Source of the DNA: Clostridiales bacterium
GTDB lineage: Bacteria; Bacillota; Clostridia; Oscillospirales; Oscillospiraceae
NCBI GenBank assembly: GCA_022768185.1
Contig: JALEMS010000061.1
Coordinates: 1-63,644 of the forward strand
Direction: 5' to 3'
Length of the DNA: 63,644 nucleotides
Each line of letters opens with the position of its first letter. Position 1 is the stretch's first letter. The position numbers and the translations under genes are program-made. Positions 49,254 to 57,047 of the stretch are shown here, piece after piece. The notes under the pieces were generated by a model. That model was not told the DNA's origin, ran no database searches, and saw only the letters and a program-made list of their open reading frames with translations.

Positions 49254-50204
49254 ATGAAAAACGTAAAACGTATGCTTGCTTTTGCACTCGCGCTTCTGAC
49301 GCTGGCGGCGCTTCCCGTTGCGGGTCTTGCGGCGGACGAGGCGGCAAAGCCCGAGCAGGCGCCGGAGTATCTTGCCGCAGCCGCCGAGGTGACGGAGACC
49401 GGAACGGACTGGCTGCTGGTGAAGACCGAGGAGGGCGAGACCGTCCGCCTCAACACGGGCGACGCCTGGTTTGTCGATAACGCGTCCGGTACGCCCGTCG
49501 ACGCCGGTTCCGTCAAGGCCGGCGACCGCATCTACTGCTACACCTCCGCTGCCACCACCTTCAGCCTGCCGCCCCAGCGCGCCGCCATATGCATCCTCAC
49601 CAACGTCGGCAAGGAGGATGTGCCGGGTCATCTGCTGACCGTGAAGAGCCGCACGGCGGAGACCAGCTGCATGGCGCTCAACTGCGGCAACGTGATCCTG
49701 CGCGTACCGTTTGATGCGCCTGTGGTCCCGCTGCGGACGCGCGAGCGCCTCAACGCGACCGATCTGACCGTCGGCACGGTGCTGCTGGCCTGGTATGACG
49801 TGATGACGCTCTCGCTGCCCGCACAGGCGACGGCCGACCGCGTGGTCGTGCTGGACAAGGCCGTGCACACCGTCACCGTGAAGACGCAGGACGCCGGCGG
49901 CGTCGCTGTCGTGCCGCTGCGCGAGACGGCCGAGGCGCTGGGCTTTACCGTGGAGTGGAATGCTGTCGAGCGCAGCGTGCGCATGACCGACGGCGTGCGC
50001 CAGAGCACCGTCACCATCGGCCAGGATTCCTACTTCTATGCGGCTGCCATTCCCGGCATGGTCGGTATGACCGCGCCGACCTCCTTCGGCTGTGTTCCCG
50101 CCATTGATGCACAGGGACGTACCTGGGTGCCCGCGGCCTTCTTCGAGCTGCTCGGCGCAGCAGGCGAAGCCGGCAGCGGTACGATTACCTTTACCTATGC
50201 CTGA
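49254..50204 (+). CDS. Secreted copper-amine-oxidase-N-like domain protein
   Basis: About 316 residues from ATG at 49254, where AGGAGG lies 7 bases upstream; open frame further upstream is ignored. A signal peptide (MKNVKRMLAFALALLTLAAL, cleaved near AGLAA) precedes a beta-rich domain of about 150 residues. The C-terminal part resembles the copper amine oxidase N-terminal-like domain of Firmicutes surface proteins: VVPLRETAEALGFTVEWNAVERSVRM and GRTWVPAAFFELLG. Such domains probably bind cell-wall material; there is no oxidase domain. It is a single-gene unit ended by a strong terminator. Confidence 0.82.
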   Translation: MKNVKRMLAFALALLTLAALPVAGLAADEAAKPEQAPEYLAAAAEVTETGTDWLLVKTEEGETVRLNTGDAWFVDNASGTPVDAGSVKAGDRIYCYTSAATTFSLPPQRAAICILTNVGKEDVPGHLLTVKSRTAETSCMALNCGNVILRVPFDAPVVPLRTRERLNATDLTVGTVLLAWYDVMTLSLPAQATADRVVVLDKAVHTVTVKTQDAGGVAVVPLRETAEALGFTVEWNAVERSVRMTDGVRQSTVTIGQDSYFYAAAIPGMVGMTAPTSFGCVPAIDAQGRTWVPAAFFELLGAAGEAGSGTITFTYA

Positions 50205-50234
50205 ACCGGAAGATTCATCCCTCCTCTCCCCCGC

Positions 50235-50262
50235 GCCCCGGCCGGAAGGCCGGGGCTTTTTT
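50235..50262 (+). terminator. Terminator before glnS
   Basis: GCCCCGGCC (50235-50243) pairs perfectly with GGCCGGGGC (50248-50256) around GGAA, followed by TTTTTT. Confidence 0.9.
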
Positions 50263-50275
50263 ACGCAAAAGCCTA

Positions 50276-50304
50276 TTGTCAGCAGGGGATAAATCGGCTA
50301 TAAT
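50276..50304 (+). promoter_or_regulatory. Promoter of glnS
   Basis: TTGTCA (50276-50281) and TATAAT (50299-50304) are separated by 17 bases. The leader to the ATG at 50393 is about 80 bases; no T-box elements were recognised in it. Confidence 0.7.
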
Positions 50305-50392
50305 ACTGCAATACGGATGAATTTTATTTCGCAGCAGGGGATGCGCCGGCGGCCTCCGGGCCGACCGATATGAAAGCAAGAGGACAGAGAAT

Positions 50393-52063
50393 ATGGAAGA
50401 ATTGACCGCAAAAAACTTCATTGAAGAGTTTGTCCGCGAGGACATCGCTCCCGGCGGACGCTTTGCCGGACAGACGGTTCACACACGCTTTCCGCCCGAG
50501 CCGAACGGCTATCTGCACATCGGTCACTGCAAGGCGCTGTGCATCGACTTCGGCACGGCCGAGCGCTTCGGCGGCCTGTGCAATCTCCGTATGGACGATA
50601 CCAACCCCGCCAAGGAGGACACCGAGTTTGTCGAGGCCATTCAGGAGGACATCCACTGGCTGGGCTTTGACTGGGACGACCGGTTTTTCTACGGCTCGGA
50701 TTATTTTGAGCAGACCTATCAGTATGCCGAGGAGCTGATCGAAAAGGGTCTTGCCTACGTCTGCGAGCTGACGCCGGAGCAGTTCCGCGAATACCGCGGC
50801 GACACCTCCACGCCCGCCCGCAGCCCCTACCGGGACCGGCCTGCGGCCGAGAGCCTCGACCTGTTCCGCCGTATGCGCGCCGGCGAATTCCCCGAGGGCA
50901 AATACACCCTGCGCGCGAAGATCGACCTCGCCTCCGGCAACTTCAACATGCGCGACCCGGTGCTCTACCGCATCCGCTACATCGAGCACCACCGGCAGGG
51001 CACCAAATGGTGCATTTTCCCGATGTACGATTTTGCCCATCCCATCCAGGACGCGCTCGAGGGCATCACGCACTCGCTGTGCTCGCTGGAGTATGAGGAT
51101 CACCGCCCGCTGTACGACTGGGTGGTGAACCACGTCTCCGTTCCGCACAAGCCGCGTCAGATCGAGTTTGCCCGCCTGGGCATCACCAACACCGTGATGA
51201 GCAAGCGCAAGCTGCGCCGTCTGGTGGAGGAGGGGCTCGTCTCCGGCTGGGACGATCCCCGCATGCCGACGCTGTGCGGCCTGCGCCGCCGCGGCTATAC
51301 GCCGGCCTCCATCCGGGAATTCTGCGACCGCATCGGCGTGGCCAAGGCGCCCAGCACGGTGGAATACGCGCTGCTTGAGGCGTGCCTGCGCGACGATCTC
51401 AACGCCCACGCGCCGCGCGCCATGGCGGTGCTGCACCCCCTGCGCCTGACCATCACCAACTATCCCGAGGGAAAAAGCGAGACCGTCGAGGTGGAAAACA
51501 ATCCCAACGAACCCGAGGCCGGCGTCCGTGAGGTGGCCTTCTCCCGCACGCTGTATATCGAGGCGGACGATTTTCTCGAAACGCCCGTGCCCAAGTATAA
51601 GCGCCTGTTCCCGGGCGGACCGGAGTGCCGCCTGAAGGGCGCCTACCTCATCTCCTGCACCGGCTGTGTGAAGGATGAGGCCGGCAACGTCGTCGAGGTG
51701 CTGGCCACCTACGATCCCGACAGCCGCGGCGGCGACCCTGCCGACGGCCGCAAGGTCAAGGGCGCGACCCTTCACTGGGTCGACGCGCAGACCGCGTGCG
51801 ACGCCGAGGTGCGCCTGTACGACAACCTGTTCTCCGATCCCGATCCCGACAGCGCCGACAAGGATTATATCGACTGTATGAATCCCCATTCCCTCGAGGT
51901 GCTCACCGGCTGCAAGCTCGAGCGTGCGCTGGCCGGGGCCAGGGCGCCGGCGGATTTCCAGTTCCTGCGGCAGGGCTACTTCTGCGTCGACAGCAAAGAC
52001 AGCACGCCGGAGCACCCGGTGTTCAACCGTGCCGTCGCCCTGAAGGACAGCTTTAAAAAGTAA
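50393..52063 (+). CDS. glnS: Glutaminyl-tRNA synthetase
   Basis: A 556-residue class I synthetase. PPEPNGYLHIGHCKAL carries the HIGH motif (about 34-48) and TNTVMSKRKLRRLVEEG the KMSKS-like motif (about 265-280). The glutamine-specific layout is clear, with RMDDTNPAKE and the anticodon-binding beta barrels in the last third. It charges tRNA-Gln directly. Many Firmicutes lack GlnRS and use the GatCAB amidotransferase route; its presence here is a feature shared with some Oscillospiraceae. AGAGGACAGAGAAT precedes the ATG. Confidence 0.96.
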   Translation: MEELTAKNFIEEFVREDIAPGGRFAGQTVHTRFPPEPNGYLHIGHCKALCIDFGTAERFGGLCNLRMDDTNPAKEDTEFVEAIQEDIHWLGFDWDDRFFYGSDYFEQTYQYAEELIEKGLAYVCELTPEQFREYRGDTSTPARSPYRDRPAAESLDLFRRMRAGEFPEGKYTLRAKIDLASGNFNMRDPVLYRIRYIEHHRQGTKWCIFPMYDFAHPIQDALEGITHSLCSLEYEDHRPLYDWVVNHVSVPHKPRQIEFARLGITNTVMSKRKLRRLVEEGLVSGWDDPRMPTLCGLRRRGYTPASIREFCDRIGVAKAPSTVEYALLEACLRDDLNAHAPRAMAVLHPLRLTITNYPEGKSETVEVENNPNEPEAGVREVAFSRTLYIEADDFLETPVPKYKRLFPGGPECRLKGAYLISCTGCVKDEAGNVVEVLATYDPDSRGGDPADGRKVKGATLHWVDAQTACDAEVRLYDNLFSDPDPDSADKDYIDCMNPHSLEVLTGCKLERALAGARAPADFQFLRQGYFCVDSKDSTPEHPVFNRAVALKDSFKK

Positions 52064-52088
52064 ATTCCGAAGAAAGGAAGCCAGGTCC

Positions 52089-52394
52089 ATGATTCAGTGC
52101 TGCTATCTCTACATTTTCAGCGGGCTTGACCCGGCCGTCCACCGCGCGGAGATCCCCTCCGAGGACTTCACCATGACGGTCATCGGCTGCGGCAGCTACG
52201 AGCAGGCCGAGCAGGCCGCGCTGGAAATGGTGCGCAAGGGCTGCCCGGTCATTGAGGTGTGCCCCGGCTTCGGGCATGAGGGCGTCGCCCGCATCCAGAA
52301 GGCCGTCGGGCCGGACGTCCCGGTGGGCGTGGTGCGCTTCGATCTGCACCCGTGCATCAACAACCGCAGCGGCGACAGCGTGTTCGCCGGCTGA
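52089..52394 (+). CDS. DUF6506 family protein
   Basis: A 101-residue soluble protein (YLYIFSGLDPAVHRAEI, then VIGCGSYEQAEQAALEMVRKGCPVIEVCPGFGHEGVARI). It matches the small DUF6506 family as I remember it, whose function is unknown. GAAAGGAAGCCAGGTCC precedes the ATG. It follows glnS by 25 bases and shares its transcript, ended by the terminator at 52417. Confidence 0.75.
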   Translation: MIQCCYLYIFSGLDPAVHRAEIPSEDFTMTVIGCGSYEQAEQAALEMVRKGCPVIEVCPGFGHEGVARIQKAVGPDVPVGVVRFDLHPCINNRSGDSVFAG

Positions 52395-52416
52395 GCCTCT
52401 GTTTTATAAAATCAGG

Positions 52417-52454
52417 CAGCCGCGCTTTCCGTTCGGAAAGCGCGGCTGTTTTGC
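52417..52454 (+). terminator. Terminator after the glnS-DUF6506 operon
   Basis: CAGCCGCGCTTTCC (52417-52430) pairs perfectly with GGAAAGCGCGGCTG (52435-52448) around GTTC, followed by TTTTG. Confidence 0.9.
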
Positions 52455-52586
52455 CATGCGGCGGATAATAAAACGATCGAATGTGCCATTCCCTCGCCCC
52501 TTCGGGGCAGCCGGGCCTGATGCGCAAAGCTTCATGCACAGAAGCGTTTGCCTGTTTTCGCGGCGCGCCGCACGGTGCATGCGGTT

Positions 52587-53246
52587 TCATGCCGTTTCAG
52601 CGCCTGCGGCCTGCGTTTCGGCGTATTGACACCACGGCGCGCAGCAGCACTGCGCGCACGCCGGCCTTCTTGCGGTGCAGACGGCACGCCCGTGCAGCAC
52701 GACGCGGTGGCAGAAGTCCGAGCTTTTCTCCGGCGGAAGAACGGCGCGCAGCTGCCGCTCGATCTTCGGCGGGTCCTTCTCGCCGTCGACCAGCCCGAGG
52801 CGGTTCGACAGACGGATGCAGTGCGTGTCCACCACCACCGAGCCGGGCACGCGGTAGACGTCGCCCAGAATGAGGTTCGCCGTCTTGCGTCCCACGCCCG
52901 GCAGGCGGCACAGCGCCTCCATCGTATCCGGCACGCGCCCGCCGTATTCCGCCAGCAGCATCCGCGCGCAGGCGACGATGTCACGCGCCTTCGCCCGGTA
53001 GAATCCGCACGAATGCACATACGGCTCGACGTCCTCCGGCTCGGCCTGCGCAAACGCCTCCAGCGTCGGAAAGCGCGCAAACAGCGCCGGCGTCACCTGA
53101 TTGACCCGCGCGTCTGTGCACTGTGCGGCCAGACGCACGGAAAACAGCAGCTCGTAGTCGCGCCGGAACTCCAGCGTGCAGTCCGCCTCCGGGTATTCGC
53201 GCTCGAGCGCCTGTATGATCTGTGTGATCTGCTCCTGTGTGCGCAT
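52587..53246 (-). CDS. nth: Endonuclease III
   Basis: A 219-residue base-excision-repair glycosylase/AP lyase. The helix-hairpin-helix LPGVGRKTANLIL (about 114-126) contains the catalytic Lys, and VVDTHCIRLSNRLGL the catalytic Asp. The [4Fe-4S] cluster cysteines are present near the C terminus (CTARRPACAQCCCAPWC, spacing C-x6-C-x2-C-x5-C). It removes oxidised pyrimidines from DNA. It is divergent from rarA. Confidence 0.95.
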   Translation of the reverse strand: MRTQEQITQIIQALEREYPEADCTLEFRRDYELLFSVRLAAQCTDARVNQVTPALFARFPTLEAFAQAEPEDVEPYVHSCGFYRAKARDIVACARMLLAEYGGRVPDTMEALCRLPGVGRKTANLILGDVYRVPGSVVVDTHCIRLSNRLGLVDGEKDPPKIERQLRAVLPPEKSSDFCHRVVLHGRAVCTARRPACAQCCCAPWCQYAETQAAGAETA

Positions 53247-53366
53247 GGGTTCCTCCTGTGTGCGTTTTCACCATTATACGCGCCGGCCCGTCCGTTTTCA
53301 ACCGCAAATGACATCCCGCGCCGCGTTGTGATGCGCTGCCGCGTTCGGGCCGTGCCGCCGCCCGGC

Positions 53367-53395
53367 TTGTCAAACGTGCCCGCCTGTGCTATAAT
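53367..53395 (+). promoter_or_regulatory. Promoter of the rarA operon
   Basis: TTGTCA (53367-53372) and TATAAT (53390-53395) are separated by 17 bases, 30 bases before the start codon. Confidence 0.75.
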
Positions 53396-53425
53396 AAAGT
53401 ATTCTGAGCAGACAGGAGGTGCGCT

Positions 53426-54709
53426 ATGGAGCAGGAAAGACCGCTGGCCGATGCGCTGCGTCCGACGACGCTGGACGAGGTGGTCGGGCAGCGCCACATG
53501 CTCGGCCCGGACGGGCTGCTGCGCCGCATCGTGGAGAGCGGGCGCATTCCGAATATGGTCCTCTACGGCCCGTCCGGCACGGGCAAGACCACCGTCGCGC
53601 GCATCATCGCCGCGCAGACCCGGCGCACCCTGCGCCGCATCAACGCCACCACGGCGGGTCTGGCCGACGTCAAGGCCGTCATCGCCGAGCTGGACACGAT
53701 GATGACGCCGAACGGCATCCTGCTGTATCTCGACGAGATCCAGTATTTCAACAAAAAGCAGCAGCAGAGTCTGCTGGAATACATCGAGGACGGCCGCATC
53801 ACCCTGATCGCCTCCACGACGGAAAACCCGTATTTCTGCGTGTTCAACGCCATTTTGAGCCGCTCGACCGTGTTTGAGTTCCGGCGCGTCGAGGCCGAGG
53901 ACGTGCTGCTGGCTGTGGAGCGGGCGGTGTCGGTGCTCTCGGCGCGCGAGGGCGTGCGTGCCGAGCCGGAGCCGGGCGCGCTGGCCCGCGTGGCGCGCGG
54001 CAGCGGCGGCGACGTGCGCAAGGCGCTCAACGCGGTGGAGCTGCTGTTTTCCGCCGGGCGGCGGAAGGACGGCGTGCTGCCGATCACCTGTGCCGACGCC
54101 GAGGCCGTCTCCCAGCGCAGCGCCATGCGCTACGACCGTGACGGCGACGAGCATTACGACATTCTCTCCGCCCTGCATAAATCCATCCGCGGCTCCGACC
54201 CGGACGCGGCGCTGCACTATCTGGCGCGGCTGCTCGAGGCAGGCGATCTGCTTTCGCCCTGCCGCCGGCTGCTGTGCGTGGCCTCCGAGGACGTGGGGCT
54301 GGCCTGGCCGCAGGCCATTTCCATTGTAAAGGCCTGTGTGGACACGGCGCTGCAGCTGGGCATGCCCGAGGCGCGGCTGCCGCTGGCGGACGCCGTCATC
54401 CTGCTGGCCACGGCGCCCAAGTCCAATTCCGGCGTCGTCGCCATCGACCGGGCGCTGGCCGACGTGCGTGCCGGCAAAACCGGGCCGATCCCCCGTCAGC
54501 TGCAGAACGTGCATGCCGACGGCGCGGGCTTCGAACGCGAGCAGGGCTATCTTTATCCGCATCACTATCCCAACCACTGGGTCGAGCAGCGCTATCTGCC
54601 GGAGCAGCTCTCCGGCGCGCGCTATTACGAATACGGGGAAAACCGCACCGAGCAGGCCGCGAAGACCTACTGGCAGCAGGTCAGGGCCGGCAAGGACACA
54701 AAGCGCTGA
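53426..54709 (+). CDS. rarA: Replication-associated recombination AAA+ ATPase RarA/MgsA
   Basis: A 427-residue protein with an AAA+ domain (Walker A GPSGTGKTT about 48-56, Walker B LLYLDEIQYF) and the C-terminal tetramerisation domain (SEDVGLAWPQAISIVKA, then YPHHYPNHWVEQRYLP). RarA acts at stalled replication forks. ACAGGAGGTGCGCT precedes the ATG. It heads a likely three-gene transcript with the DUF951 gene and deoD. Confidence 0.95.
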   Translation: MEQERPLADALRPTTLDEVVGQRHMLGPDGLLRRIVESGRIPNMVLYGPSGTGKTTVARIIAAQTRRTLRRINATTAGLADVKAVIAELDTMMTPNGILLYLDEIQYFNKKQQQSLLEYIEDGRITLIASTTENPYFCVFNAILSRSTVFEFRRVEAEDVLLAVERAVSVLSAREGVRAEPEPGALARVARGSGGDVRKALNAVELLFSAGRRKDGVLPITCADAEAVSQRSAMRYDRDGDEHYDILSALHKSIRGSDPDAALHYLARLLEAGDLLSPCRRLLCVASEDVGLAWPQAISIVKACVDTALQLGMPEARLPLADAVILLATAPKSNSGVVAIDRALADVRAGKTGPIPRQLQNVHADGAGFEREQGYLYPHHYPNHWVEQRYLPEQLSGARYYEYGENRTEQAAKTYWQQVRAGKDTKR

Positions 54710-54730
54710 ATGCGCGAAAGGAGCAGGACC

Positions 54731-54934
54731 ATGCCAATGGATATCCGGGTCGGCGACGTGCTGACCCTGCGGAAAACGCACCCCTGCGGCGCATGCCGCT
54801 GGCAGGTGCTGCGCACGGGCGCGGACTTCCGCCTGCGCTGCCTCGGCTGCGGGCGCGAGGTGATGGGGCCGCGCAGCGGCTTCGAGCGCAGCATCAAGGC
54901 CGTGGAGCGTCCGGAGCGGGACGCGAAGCCGTAA
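54731..54934 (+). CDS. DUF951 small zinc-ribbon-like protein
   Basis: A 67-residue protein. IRVGDVLTLRKTHPCGACRWQVLRTGADFRLRCLGCGREVMGPR contains two CxxC pairs spaced as in DUF951, suggesting a zinc knuckle and an RNA- or DNA-binding role. AAAGGAGCAGGACC precedes the ATG; an ATG two codons later is also possible. The gene is 21 bases after rarA and 28 bases before deoD. Confidence 0.9.
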   Translation: MPMDIRVGDVLTLRKTHPCGACRWQVLRTGADFRLRCLGCGREVMGPRSGFERSIKAVERPERDAKP

Positions 54935-54962
54935 ACCGAACGACAGACAGGAGGACTCCGTC

Positions 54963-55679
54963 ATGAACGCCACCACCCCCCACAGCACCGCAAAGCCCGG
55001 CGATTACGCGAAAACCGTTCTCATGCCCGGCGATCCGCTGCGTGCCAAATACATCGCCGAAACCTTCCTCACCGACGTGCGTCTGGTCAACAACGTGCGG
55101 GGCATCCAGGGCCACACCGGGCTCTGGAAGGGCGTGCCCGTTTCCGTGCAGGCTTCGGGCATGGGCATCCCGTCCATCGGCATCTACGCCTGGGAGCTGT
55201 ACCGGTTTTTCGGTGTGGAGAATATCATCCGCATCGGCACGGCCGGCGCGCTGGCCGACGAGCTGGAGCTGATGGATCTGGTGCTGGGCATGGGCGCGTG
55301 CACCGACTCCAACTTCATGCACCAGTACGGATTGGACGGGAGCTTTGCGCCCATTGCGGACTGGACCCTGCTGCGCACCGCGGCGGAGCTGGCCGCTGCG
55401 CGCGGCCTGCCCGTGCGCGTGGGCAATCTTCTCTCGACCGACTGCTTTTACACCGACGGCGAGCACGCGCCCGGCGCGTGGAAGAAAATGGGCGTGCTGG
55501 CCGTGGAGATGGAAGCGGCCGGCCTGTATGCAACCGCCGCGCGCGCCGGCCGACGCGCGCTGTGCATGTGCTCGGTCTCCGACCATTTCTCCCGTCCGCA
55601 GAAGCTCTCGCCCGAGCAGCGGCAGACCGCGCTCAGCGGCATGATCGAGCTGGCGCTGGACACGGCCGCGGCACTGTGA
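54963..55679 (+). CDS. deoD: Purine nucleoside phosphorylase DeoD-type
   Basis: A 238-residue protein of the hexameric PNP/UDP family: VLMPGDPLRAKYIAETFL at the start, IRIGTAGAL (phosphate site), VLAVEMEAAGLYATAA (ribose-binding Glu) and VSDHF with the catalytic Asp. It splits purine (deoxy)nucleosides with phosphate for salvage. CAGGAGGACTCCGTC precedes the ATG. Last gene of the rarA transcript. The window also contains a related phosphorylase at 59855-60622. Confidence 0.95.
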   Translation: MNATTPHSTAKPGDYAKTVLMPGDPLRAKYIAETFLTDVRLVNNVRGIQGHTGLWKGVPVSVQASGMGIPSIGIYAWELYRFFGVENIIRIGTAGALADELELMDLVLGMGACTDSNFMHQYGLDGSFAPIADWTLLRTAAELAAARGLPVRVGNLLSTDCFYTDGEHAPGAWKKMGVLAVEMEAAGLYATAARAGRRALCMCSVSDHFSRPQKLSPEQRQTALSGMIELALDTAAAL

Positions 55680-55689
55680 GCGGCCGGCC

Positions 55690-55718
55690 TTGACCGGGCA
55701 GGGCGGACCTGCTATAAT
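55690..55718 (+). promoter_or_regulatory. Promoter of the DUF2156 gene
   Basis: TTGACC (55690-55695) and TATAAT (55713-55718) are separated by 17 bases. Confidence 0.75.
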
Positions 55719-55730
55719 GGATAAAATTGC

Positions 55731-55759
55731 CGTCCGGCTGCCCGATGGGCAGCCGGACG
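55731..55759 (+). other. Perfect 13-bp hairpin at the start of the DUF2156 transcript
   Basis: CGTCCGGCTGCCC (55731-55743) pairs perfectly with GGGCAGCCGGACG (55747-55759) around GAT. It begins about 13 bases after the -10 box, so it forms the 5' end of the message. No T-run follows. It may protect the mRNA 5' end or bind a protein, or act as a weak terminator for deoD. Confidence 0.6.
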
Positions 55760-55791
55760 AAGCCTGAAAACCGAAAGGATGGATTCTCCGC

Positions 55792-56682
55792 ATGAATTTC
55801 GCACCCCTGACGCTGGACGACGTCGGCCTTGTCCGCCGGTATTTCAATGACTTTGGCTCCGGCCTGTGCGATTATACGGTCGGCGGCACGGTGATGTGGC
55901 GCGACTATTTCGGCACATGCTTTGCCGAGGAGGACGGCGTACTGTACTTCCGCACGGACGACGGCGCGGGCGGGTACAGCTATTCCATGCCCGTCACACC
56001 GGACGACGCTGCGCGGCTGGCGGGACTGGACGCGCTGGCGCGGCAGGCCCGCGGCGAGGGACAGCGGCTGGTCATCAGCAAAATTTCGTCGGAGCACCTG
56101 CCGATGGTCGTCGCGCGTTTTCCGGACGCGGCGGTGGAGAGCGATCCGGACTGGTTTGACTATGTCTACGACAGCGCCGAGTTCATCGCCCTGCGCGGCA
56201 AGAAGTACAGCGGCCAGCGCAACCACATCAACCAGTTTCAGCGCACCTGGCCGGACTGGCGCGCCGAGACCGTCGGGCCGGACGATCTTGCGGCGGTGTC
56301 GGAGTTCTTCACCCGCTATGCGCAGAGCCGCGACAAGATCTACGATTCGTTTTATGCCGAGGAGGAAAAGGTGCGCGAAGTGCTCGAGCACATGGAGGTG
56401 TACGGCTTTTTCGGCACGGCGCTGTGGGCCGGCGGGCGTGTGGTGGCCTTCTCCATGGGCGAGGTGCAGGGCGATACGCTGTTTGTCCACATCGAAAAGG
56501 CGGATCGGAACTGCCCCGGAGCCTATCAGATGATCTCGCACTGCTTTGCCGAGCAGTGGGGCGGAAACGTGCGCTTTCTCAACCGCGAGGAGGACGTCGG
56601 CGACGAGGGCCTGCGCATCTCCAAGCAGTCGTACCATCCCGTGAAGCTGCTCGAAAAATTCACGATCCGCGCAGACGTTTGA
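55792..56682 (+). CDS. DUF2156 (phosphatidylglycerol lysyltransferase-domain) protein
   Basis: A 296-residue soluble protein matching the DUF2156/LPG-synthetase C-terminal family: FALRGKKYSGQRNHINQF-type (IALRGKKYSGQRNHINQFQRTW, about 143-164), FSMGEVQGDTLFVHIEKAD and AYQMISHCFAEQWGGNVRFLNREEDVGDEGLRISK. These have the double GNAT-like fold of MprF. Without the membrane part of MprF, such stand-alone proteins are of uncertain function. It has its own promoter and a 5' hairpin. Confidence 0.88.
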   Translation: MNFAPLTLDDVGLVRRYFNDFGSGLCDYTVGGTVMWRDYFGTCFAEEDGVLYFRTDDGAGGYSYSMPVTPDDAARLAGLDALARQARGEGQRLVISKISSEHLPMVVARFPDAAVESDPDWFDYVYDSAEFIALRGKKYSGQRNHINQFQRTWPDWRAETVGPDDLAAVSEFFTRYAQSRDKIYDSFYAEEEKVREVLEHMEVYGFFGTALWAGGRVVAFSMGEVQGDTLFVHIEKADRNCPGAYQMISHCFAEQWGGNVRFLNREEDVGDEGLRISKQSYHPVKLLEKFTIRADV

Positions 56683-56724
56683 CGGCAGGAGAAACAAAAA
56701 TATCTGTCCGCGCAAAAAAAACAC

Positions 56725-56753
56725 TTGAATTTCTGCTGCGGATGGTTTAGACT
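56725..56753 (+). promoter_or_regulatory. Promoter of the glycine riboswitch-symporter unit
   Basis: TTGAAT (56725-56730) and TAGACT (56748-56753) are separated by 17 bases, placing the start point just before the riboswitch. Confidence 0.65.
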
Positions 56754-56780
56754 AATGTGCAAATCAAATAGCTGTGTGAA

Positions 56781-56940
56781 GTCTGCAGGAAAGTTGGCGC
56801 AGCCGCGCCATGCCGACGGTGGGAAACTCTCAGGCCCGAAGACTGTGGACAGACGGCGTTCTGGAGACATCCGTTTGATCGGAGGCCGAAGGTGCAAAGT
56901 GCGAAAGCGCCAATCTCTCAGGCAAAAGGACAGAATCATC
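56781..56940 (+). ncRNA. Tandem glycine riboswitch
   Basis: Two glycine-aptamer-like units stand in series. The first (about 56782-56855) has closing arms GTCTG/CAGAC and the conserved core GGGAAACTCTCAGGCCC. The second (about 56861-56935) has CTGGAGA closing with TCTCTCAGGCAAAAGGACAGA (read as two parts), the classic glycine-riboswitch end, and GGCCGAAGGTGCAAA. The downstream terminator and the amino-acid symporter gene fit the known role. In most bacteria glycine turns such genes on when they encode degradation, or adjusts export or uptake when they encode transporters. Confidence 0.93.
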
Positions 56941-56983
56941 AAACCATCCGCCCGCAGGCCGGGCGCGTATGCTTTCATGATGC

Positions 56984-57021
56984 AGGGACGCTGTGAAGAT
57001 GCAGCGGCCCTGATTTTTTAT
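56984..57021 (+). terminator. Riboswitch expression platform terminator
   Basis: CAGGGACGCTG (56984-56994) pairs with CAGCGGCCCTG (57003-57013) with one mismatch, followed by a run of T (57015-57021). It lies between the glycine riboswitch and the symporter start codon, so ligand binding probably decides readthrough here. Confidence 0.8.
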
Positions 57022-57047
57022 TCAGCATTGGGAGGAGAGAAAACAGC

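Noticed and set aside
50305-50392. T-box leader before glnS
   Set aside because: The leader is too short and lacks the conserved T-box sequence and specifier stem.
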